A stretch of DNA of 12,804 bases from Bordetella parapertussis (lineage in GTDB: Bacteria > Pseudomonadota > Gammaproteobacteria > Burkholderiales > Burkholderiaceae_C): positions 1-12,804 of the forward strand of contig CAMDAN010000074.1 of assembly GCA_945888535.1 (NCBI GenBank), given 5' to 3'. The position numbers and the translations under genes were made by a program. Position 1 is the stretch's first letter; every line of letters begins with the position of its first letter. Of the stretch, positions 8,442 to 12,804 are shown in pieces. The notes below the pieces were generated by a model, which saw nothing but the letters and a program-made list of their open reading frames with translations, had not been told where the DNA came from and ran no database searches.

Positions 8442-8918
8442 ATGCAACGCCCCTTCAAAGTATTAGGAATCCAACAAATCGCCATTGGCGGGCTGGATAA
8501 AAAACGGTTGCAAAAGCTCTGGATTGATATGTTGGGCCTCGAAGTCACCGGCACGTTTCAAAGTGAACGTGAAAACGTGGACGAAGACATCTGCGCCATT
8601 GGCAGCGGCCCCTTCAAGGTGGAGGTCGATTTGATGCAGCCGATAGATCCCAATAAAAAACCCGCCGTTCACACCACGCCGCTCAACCACGTGGGCTTGT
8701 GGATTGATGACTTGCCCCAGGCGGTGCAATGGCTCACCGCGCAAGGCGTGCGCTTTGCCCCTGGCGGTATTCGCAAAGGCGCTGCCGGGTTTGATATTTG
8801 TTTTCTACACCCCAAAGCCAGCGAAGAGTTTCCAATTGCAGGCGAGGGCGTTTTGATTGAAATGGTCCAAGCGCCCCCTGAAGTGGTCAGTGCCTTTGCT
8901 CGTTTGAGCAGCAGTTAA
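8442..8918 (+). CDS. VOC-superfamily protein, candidate methylmalonyl-CoA epimerase
   Basis: 158 residues with the two beta-alpha-beta-beta-beta modules of the vicinal oxygen chelate fold: [11 protein letters not shown] at the start, [11 protein letters not shown] midway, then [17 protein letters not shown] and [10 protein letters not shown]. The last two resemble methylmalonyl-CoA epimerase (FLHPK...GVLIEL). Predicted metal ligands are Gln12, Glu61 or Asp63, His83 and Glu140. The first is His in the characterised Propionibacterium epimerase and Gln in glyoxalase I, so the fold alone does not settle the reaction. Context favours epimerase: propionyl-CoA carboxylase makes the S isomer, the mutase uses R, and no other gene here fills the step. 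Start: ATG 8442 has AAGGA (8431-8435) 6 bases upstream. An in-frame ATG at 8424 overlapping the pccA stop would add six residues and cannot be excluded. Confidence 0.8.
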   Translation: MQRPFKVLGIQQIAIGGLDKKRLQKLWIDMLGLEVTGTFQSERENVDEDICAIGSGPFKVEVDLMQPIDPNKKPAVHTTPLNHVGLWIDDLPQAVQWLTAQGVRFAPGGIRKGAAGFDICFLHPKASEEFPIAGEGVLIEMVQAPPEVVSAFARLSSS

Positions 8919-8923
8919 AGCGT

Positions 8924-9643
8924 CTAGCCTTTAGCGTCTTTGGGGCCGAGTGGGTTGGACGCTTTGCGAAGCCTGGCCCTTTCCATTGCCGCTTGAATCA
9001 CGGCTTTTTTCTGGTCTAACACCTGGGTGTCGGTAATGCGCGAGTGAGCCGCCAGGTCGCTTAATTTATTCTGCGCTTTGATAGCTTGGGCTGCTTCGTG
9101 TGCGCTTTTTGTTGCAGCTCTGCGATTCTTGGCCACTTGGTAGCGACTTCTTGCTGTATCTGCCAAGTTTTGTGACCAAGCACTCCAACCCGATGGCGCA
9201 GTGTTTTGAGATGACGGTTGCGCAGGTTCAAGCGCTATGCAATCGACGGGGCAGACTGGTAAGCAGAGTTCACAACCCGTGCAATACGCCTCGATCACGG
9301 TATGCATACGTTTGTTGCTGCCAAAGATCGCATCCGTAGGACACGCGTCAATACACAGCGTACAACCGATACACCACGCTTCATCAATGAACGCAACGGT
9401 GCGCGGGCTTTCAATTCCAAAAGTGGGGTCGAGAGGCTTGATGGTCCGGCCGGTGATATTGGCTAAACGCACTATGCCTTCGGCGCCGCCCGGTGGACAC
9501 TGATTGATGTCGGCCTCTTCAAGGCTCAGAGCGTGTGCGTAAGCCGCACAGTCAGGGTAACCACAGCGCGTACATTGGGTTTGTGGCAACGCGTCTAAAA
9601 GACGCGATGCCAGCGCTTCCTTTGTTAGCGCTGGGGAGCTCAC
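8924..9643 (-). CDS. RnfB/RsxB-like ferredoxin with three [4Fe-4S] sites
   Basis: 239 residues. The N-terminal Fe-S module has Cys24, Cys27, Cys32 and Cys49 (CTRCGYPDC...QCPPGG), as in RnfB. Two ferredoxin-type clusters follow, [16 protein letters not shown] (91-106) and [16 protein letters not shown] (121-136). The N-terminal membrane helix of classical RnfB/RsxB is absent: the protein starts directly at [10 protein letters not shown], so it looks soluble. No rnfA, C, D, G or E is nearby, so it may serve as an electron carrier or reductase partner rather than as part of an ion-pumping complex. The last ~90 residues are basic, predicted helical and without Fe-S motifs. Start is GTG at 9643-9641, overlapping the stop of the depolymerase gene (GTGA), with no strong Shine-Dalgarno sequence at proper distance, so coupled translation is likely. 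The exact redox partner is unknown. Confidence 0.85.
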   Translation of the reverse strand: MSSPALTKEALASRLLDALPQTQCTRCGYPDCAAYAHALSLEEADINQCPPGGAEGIVRLANITGRTIKPLDPTFGIESPRTVAFIDEAWCIGCTLCIDACPTDAIFGSNKRMHTVIEAYCTGCELCLPVCPVDCIALEPAQPSSQNTAPSGWSAWSQNLADTARSRYQVAKNRRAATKSAHEAAQAIKAQNKLSDLAAHSRITDTQVLDQKKAVIQAAMERARLRKASNPLGPKDAKG

Positions 9644-11025
9644 CTTTTTGTTGCCGCCTTTTTGGCAGGACCCGCCTTCTTTGCGAGAGTCACTGCTTTT
9701 GCAGGAACTGCCTTTTTCACAAGAGCCACTTTTTTAGCTGGGGCGGCCTTGAGGGCTTGGGTGCTGTGGTGGCTTTTGATAAAAGCAGTGACTTCTGGGT
9801 ACACATGCTCGCGCCAGCGACGACCAGAGAAAATCCCGTAGTGCCCTGCACCTTTGGCTTCAAAGTGCTTTTGTAAAGACTTTGGAACGCCAGTACAAAT
9901 GTCGTGCACCGCACGGGTTTGGCCCGAACCAGAAATATCGTCTAGCTCACCTTCAATTGACATCAGTGCCGTGGTGCGGATATCCGAAGGTTTGACTCGT
10001 TCTAATTTGCCTGAGGGTGAAGTCACATCCCAGGTTCCACTGACCAAGCTGAAGTCTTGGAAAACCACTTTGATGGTCTCAAGGTAGTAATCCGCGTCCA
10101 TATCCAACACAGCGTTGTATTCGTCATAAAACTTGCGGTGGGCTTCGGTACTGGTGTCGTCGCCTTTGATGAGGTCTTTGAAGTAATCAAAATGGCTTTT
10201 GGCATGGTGGTCCGGGTTCATCGCCACGAAACCGCTGTGCTGCAAAAAGCCAGGGTAGACGCGCCGACCTGCGCCAGGAAACTTGCTTGGAACCCGAAAG
10301 ATCACATTGTTTTCAAACCAGCTGTGGCTCTTGTTGGTTGCCAAGTTATTCACCGCTGTGGGTGATTTGCGGGCATCAATCGGGCCGCCCATCATGGTCA
10401 TAGTTAGGGGTGTTTTTTCGCCTCGGCTCGCCATCAAAGAGACCGCAGCGAGAACGGGAACGGTGGGCTGGCACACGCTCATCACATGGCAGTTGCCATA
10501 CTTCGATTGAACATGGCGAATGCATTCTTCGACATAGTTGACATAGTCATCCAAGTGGAATTCGCCTTCGCTTAAAGGAACCAAACGGGCATTTTTCCAG
10601 TCGGTGATGTAGACCTTGTGGTCTTGCAGCATGGTTTTAACCGTGTCCCGCAGCAGCGTCGCGTAGTGGCCTGACAAGGGCGCTACGATCAACACGGCTG
10701 GTTGGTCTTTCATAATCGCAAGCGTAGGTCCGTCGTCCGTTAGGCGCTTAAACCGCAGCAGCTCACAAAAAGGTTTTTTCCATTCAATGCGCTCGTGAAT
10801 GGCGACTTCGACGCCTTTGACCTCAATCGTGCGCAAACCAAACTCTGGCTTTTCATAGTCTTTGCCCAAGCGGTGCATCAGGTCGTAACCGGCTGAAATA
10901 CGCTGTGACAGGGGATTTTGCCCGGCCAGGGAAAGAGGATTCGCGAATGACTTGGCAGCAAAACTGGCCAAGTCAGAAAAGGGTTCAATCAATGAGCGTT
11001 GGCTCTCATAGAGTTGATAAAGCAT
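9640..11025 (-). CDS. phaZ: Intracellular polyhydroxyalkanoate depolymerase (PhaZ) with basic repeat tail
   Basis: Hydrolyses or thiolyses intracellular PHA granules. 461 residues, alpha/beta-hydrolase fold, closely resembling Ralstonia PhaZa1 in its motifs: nucleophile Cys185 in [16 protein letters not shown], the acid in [10 protein letters not shown] and the catalytic His in [15 protein letters not shown]. As in that family the nucleophile is Cys rather than Ser, and no signal peptide is seen, both indicating an intracellular enzyme. Residues 427-461 form a Lys/Ala/Pro tail absent from the ~419-residue Ralstonia enzyme as I recall it. Start at ATG 11025 gives the family N terminus ([10 protein letters not shown]); an in-frame codon at 11058 would add 11 atypical residues and lies inside the likely promoter. 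A weak Shine-Dalgarno sequence (AAGGGAT) precedes it. The stop overlaps the RnfB-like gene. Identification is firm. Confidence 0.94.
   Translation of the reverse strand: MLYQLYESQRSLIEPFSDLASFAAKSFANPLSLAGQNPLSQRISAGYDLMHRLGKDYEKPEFGLRTIEVKGVEVAIHERIEWKKPFCELLRFKRLTDDGPTLAIMKDQPAVLIVAPLSGHYATLLRDTVKTMLQDHKVYITDWKNARLVPLSEGEFHLDDYVNYVEECIRHVQSKYGNCHVMSVCQPTVPVLAAVSLMASRGEKTPLTMTMMGGPIDARKSPTAVNNLATNKSHSWFENNVIFRVPSKFPGAGRRVYPGFLQHSGFVAMNPDHHAKSHFDYFKDLIKGDDTSTEAHRKFYDEYNAVLDMDADYYLETIKVVFQDFSLVSGTWDVTSPSGKLERVKPSDIRTTALMSIEGELDDISGSGQTRAVHDICTGVPKSLQKHFEAKGAGHYGIFSGRRWREHVYPEVTAFIKSHHSTQALKAAPAKKVALVKKAVPAKAVTLAKKAGPAKKAATKR
9643..9741 (-). repeat. 36-bp imperfect tandem repeat encoding the PAKK-type tail of PhaZ
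   Basis: The end of phaZ codes a 12-residue unit repeated nearly three times: [24 protein letters not shown], then a shortened PAKKAATKR. In DNA the copies are 9706-9741, 9670-9705 and the partial 9643-9669. The first two agree at 25 of 36 positions by my alignment. The 35-residue tail holds 10 Lys and 12 Ala. Such sequences occur in histone H1-like bacterial proteins (AlgP, PhaF, PhaM types) and bind DNA or other polyanions; that role here is inference. Tandem repeats of this kind can change copy number by slippage. Confidence 0.8.
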
Positions 11026-11121
11026 GAGGGATCCCTTTTTGAAAATGTTGCAGTGCAATATAACAGTATTTAGCCTTCCGGTGGCGGGAATTACTTACAC
11101 CGGAATGACTCAATGGGCTGT
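11026..11121 (-). promoter_or_regulatory. Promoter region of phaZ with a PhaR-like palindrome
   Basis: The palindrome TTGC-AGT-GCAA lies at 11048-11058, 23 bases upstream of the phaZ ATG; the arms extend to 6 of 7 matching bases (ATGTTGC/GCAATAT). It resembles the TGC-N3/4-GCA sites of the PHA-responsive repressor PhaR described in Paracoccus. It overlaps a good minus-strand -10 hexamer TATATT (11062-11057); no clear -35 box is seen 16-18 bp upstream. A second inverted repeat, TTCCGGTG (11076-11083) with CACCGGAA (11098-11105), lies between the aminotransferase stop and this promoter. It could be a weak terminator of the upstream gene but lacks a T run on either strand. Confidence 0.55.
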
Positions 11122-12318
11122 TTACATAACCTTGGCGATAGACGCACACACATAGTCAATGTTTTTGCTGTTCAGGGCGGCAACACACATGCGCCCGGTA
11201 TCGGTTCCATACACCCCAAAGTCCGAGCGCAAACGCACCATTTGGTCTTTATTTAGGCCGGAGTAGCTAAACATTCCGATTTGGGTGGTGATGAACCCCA
11301 TATCGGCTTTGACCCCAGCGGCTTTCAAGCCGTCGACCAAACTTTTCCGCATAACTTTGATACGGGCGCGCATTTCACCCAACTCTTGTTCCCACTGGGC
11401 TCGCAAGCTGGGGTTGTTTAAAACGGCCGCTACGACCGCGCCGCCATGGATCGGCGGGTTGGAGTAATTGGTCCGGATCACAATTTTCAATTGGCTCAAC
11501 ACCCGGTCAGCCTCTTCTTTGCTGGCGCACAGTACCGACAAAGCGCCCACCCGCTCCCCGTAAAGGCTAAAGCTCTTAGAAAATGAGGTAGATACAAAAA
11601 AGTCGAGGCCAGCGGCGACAAACTTTCCGATCACTGCGCCATCTTCTGCAATCCCGTGGCCAAAGCCTTGGTAGGCCATGTCTAAAAATGCGGTGAGCGA
11701 TTTGGCTTTAACGATGGCAATCACCTGATCCCATTGGTCTGCTGTGATGTCGTAGCCGGTAGGGTTGTGGCAGCAGGCGTGCAAAACCACGATGGTGGCA
11801 GGCGCAGCGGCGTTGAGGCTTGCCAGCATGCCTTCAAAATTAACGCCACGTTTGTTGGCGTCGTAATAGGCGTAGCTATCAACGATGAAACCCGCGTTGG
11901 TGAACAAGGCGCGGTGGTTTTCCCAGCTGGGATCAGATATCAATACCTTGGCGTTGGGGTTCAAGCGCTTTAAGAAATCAGCCCCGATTTTTAAACCACC
12001 GGTTCCGCCGATACCTTGCACCGTTGCCACCCGACCCGTCTTGACCGCTTCAGATTCAGCGCCAAAAACCAAGCCTTTGACAGCTGCGTCGTAAGCAGCA
12101 ATGCCGTCAATAGGCAGGTAGCCGCGCGCAGTGGGGGTAGCCATCAAGGTTTTTTCAGCGGCTTGTACACATTGGAGCAAGGGCAATTTACCGTTATCGT
12201 CGAAATAAACGCCTACTCCGAGATTGACTTTATGGGGGTTAGTGTCCGCGTTGTATTGTTCGTTGAGGCCCAAAATCGGGTCACGGGGGGCCATTTCGAC
12301 GGCGGAAAAGAGAGACAT
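11122..12318 (-). CDS. Aromatic-amino-acid / aspartate aminotransferase (class I, PLP-dependent)
   Basis: 398 residues, full length for the AspC/TyrB subgroup of class I aminotransferases. It starts MSLFSAVEMAPRDPILGL as in E. coli AspC/TyrB. PLP-site residues: Trp132 in SDPSWENH, Asn185 in CCHNPTGYD, Asp213 and Tyr216 in LDMAYQGFGHG, Schiff-base Lys248 in STSFSKSFSLYGERVG, and the substrate-carboxylate Arg in DTGRMCVAALN. The loop IRTNYSNPPIHG fits the same subgroup. It moves amino groups between glutamate/2-oxoglutarate and aspartate or Phe/Tyr; motifs do not separate aspartate from aromatic preference, though genes next to uvrB in betaproteobacteria are usually named for the aromatic activity. 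Shine-Dalgarno AGGA lies 7 bases upstream of the ATG. Divergent from uvrB. Confidence 0.94.
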   Translation of the reverse strand: MSLFSAVEMAPRDPILGLNEQYNADTNPHKVNLGVGVYFDDNGKLPLLQCVQAAEKTLMATPTARGYLPIDGIAAYDAAVKGLVFGAESEAVKTGRVATVQGIGGTGGLKIGADFLKRLNPNAKVLISDPSWENHRALFTNAGFIVDSYAYYDANKRGVNFEGMLASLNAAAPATIVVLHACCHNPTGYDITADQWDQVIAIVKAKSLTAFLDMAYQGFGHGIAEDGAVIGKFVAAGLDFFVSTSFSKSFSLYGERVGALSVLCASKEEADRVLSQLKIVIRTNYSNPPIHGGAVVAAVLNNPSLRAQWEQELGEMRARIKVMRKSLVDGLKAAGVKADMGFITTQIGMFSYSGLNKDQMVRLRSDFGVYGTDTGRMCVAALNSKNIDYVCASIAKVM

Positions 12319-12400
12319 GAATAAATCCTGAAAATAGGCAAAATCTGATTTTACCGTTGACCTGCGCTAAGCTAGCGGGTTAGCCTACTCCAAGTCATTC
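12319..12400. promoter_or_regulatory. Divergent promoter region between aminotransferase and uvrB
   Basis: On the plus strand TTGACC (12357-12362), 18 bp, TAGCCT (12381-12386) is a plausible uvrB promoter; it would start transcription only about 8-10 bases before the uvrB ATG, matching the lack of a Shine-Dalgarno sequence there. On the minus strand TAAAAT (12353-12348) is a candidate -10 for the aminotransferase, without a clear -35. A perfect palindrome AAAATC-T-GATTTT (12340-12352) overlaps it, and CGCTA-AGC-TAGCG lies at 12365-12377. No LexA box of the E. coli CTGT-N8-ACAG form was seen. Confidence 0.45.
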
Positions 12401-12804
12401 ATGTCTGAGCCCACAGAAGTTATTGCGCCGGTGCTTCCCGGAACCTTTGTTAGTTTTCCTGACTCGCCATTCGAGCTCTACCAGCCGTACCCACCGGCGG
12501 GTGACCAACCTACCGCTATTGAGAAATTGGTGGAAGGTATCAACGATGGCGAAGTATTTCAAACCTTGTTAGGTGTGACCGGCTCGGGTAAAACGTTCAC
12601 CATGGCCAACGTGATTGCTCGCATGGGCCGGCCCGCCGTTGTGTTTGCGCCCAACAAAACGCTGGCAGCCCAGCTGTACAGTGAGTTTCGCGAGTTCTTT
12701 CCCAAAAACGCGGTGGAGTATTTCGTCAGTTATTACGACTACTACCAACCCGAGGCGTATGTTCCACAGCGAGATTTGTTTATTGAAAAAGACTCGGCGA
12801 TCAA
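12401..12804 (+). CDS. uvrB: Excinuclease ABC subunit B, 5' part (cut by window end)
   Basis: The first 134 codons plus two bases of UvrB, the helicase-like damage-verifying subunit of UvrABC nucleotide excision repair. Visible are the N-terminal segment [18 protein letters not shown] typical of UvrB, Walker A GVTGSGKT (58-65), [19 protein letters not shown], and the beta-hairpin region [16 protein letters not shown], whose tyrosines contact DNA next to the lesion. The frame is open to the window edge. The ATG at 12401 is preceded by no recognisable Shine-Dalgarno sequence. The protein has about ten more residues before the conserved start than many UvrBs, as is common in this group. The rest lies outside the window. 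Confidence 0.97.
   Translation, partial: MSEPTEVIAPVLPGTFVSFPDSPFELYQPYPPAGDQPTAIEKLVEGINDGEVFQTLLGVTGSGKTFTMANVIARMGRPAVVFAPNKTLAAQLYSEFREFFPKNAVEYFVSYYDYYQPEAYVPQRDLFIEKDSAI

Noticed and set aside
11026..11058. Extended N terminus of PhaZ from 11058
   Set aside because: The added residues are not family-like, and the codon would overlap the PhaR-like palindrome and -10 box.
11076..11105. TTCCGGTG/CACCGGAA repeat as a definite terminator of the aminotransferase gene
   Set aside because: It has a 14-base loop and no T run on the minus strand after the stem, so termination is only a possibility.

Overview
The window reads as chromosome of a betaproteobacterium, most likely of the order Burkholderiales and family Comamonadaceae. 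This is inferred from the close resemblance of the proteins to families as they occur there, from a polyhydroxyalkanoate (PHA) depolymerase of the Ralstonia PhaZa1 type, and from the divergent aminotransferase/uvrB pair. No database search was run. Coding density is high, and no stretch over about 110 bases lacks a gene. I saw no rRNA, tRNA, CRISPR array, insertion sequence or phage gene.

Left part (33-8918): a FadR-type GntR regulator is transcribed away from a plus-strand cluster for propionyl-CoA catabolism. Its genes are methylmalonyl-CoA mutase, then a ribbon-helix-helix antitoxin and a PIN-domain toxin, then the MeaB GTPase chaperone of the mutase, propionyl-CoA carboxylase beta and alpha subunits, and a VOC-fold protein that is a good candidate for the missing methylmalonyl-CoA epimerase. 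Together they would take propionyl-CoA through methylmalonyl-CoA to succinyl-CoA. The striking point is the VapBC-like pair lying between the mutase and its own chaperone. It starts at a perfect 13-bp inverted repeat that shares a base with the mutase stop codon. It ends with a 4-base ATGA overlap into meaB, so chaperone translation looks coupled to toxin translation.

Middle part (8924-11025, minus strand): an intracellular PHA depolymerase and a soluble RnfB-like triple [4Fe-4S] protein overlap by 4 bases (GTGA). The depolymerase carries a Lys/Ala/Pro tail made of a 12-residue repeat, and a TTGC-N3-GCAA palindrome resembling a PhaR site overlaps its likely -10 box. PHA containing 3-hydroxyvalerate gives propionyl-CoA when degraded, so the two halves may be metabolically linked.

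Right part (11122-12804): an aromatic/aspartate-type aminotransferase on the minus strand and, divergently, the first 134 codons of uvrB, cut by the window edge.

The candidate unusual system is the toxin-antitoxin pair built into the methylmalonyl-CoA mutase/chaperone operon. The individual families are known; the arrangement and its coupling are what deserve checking.
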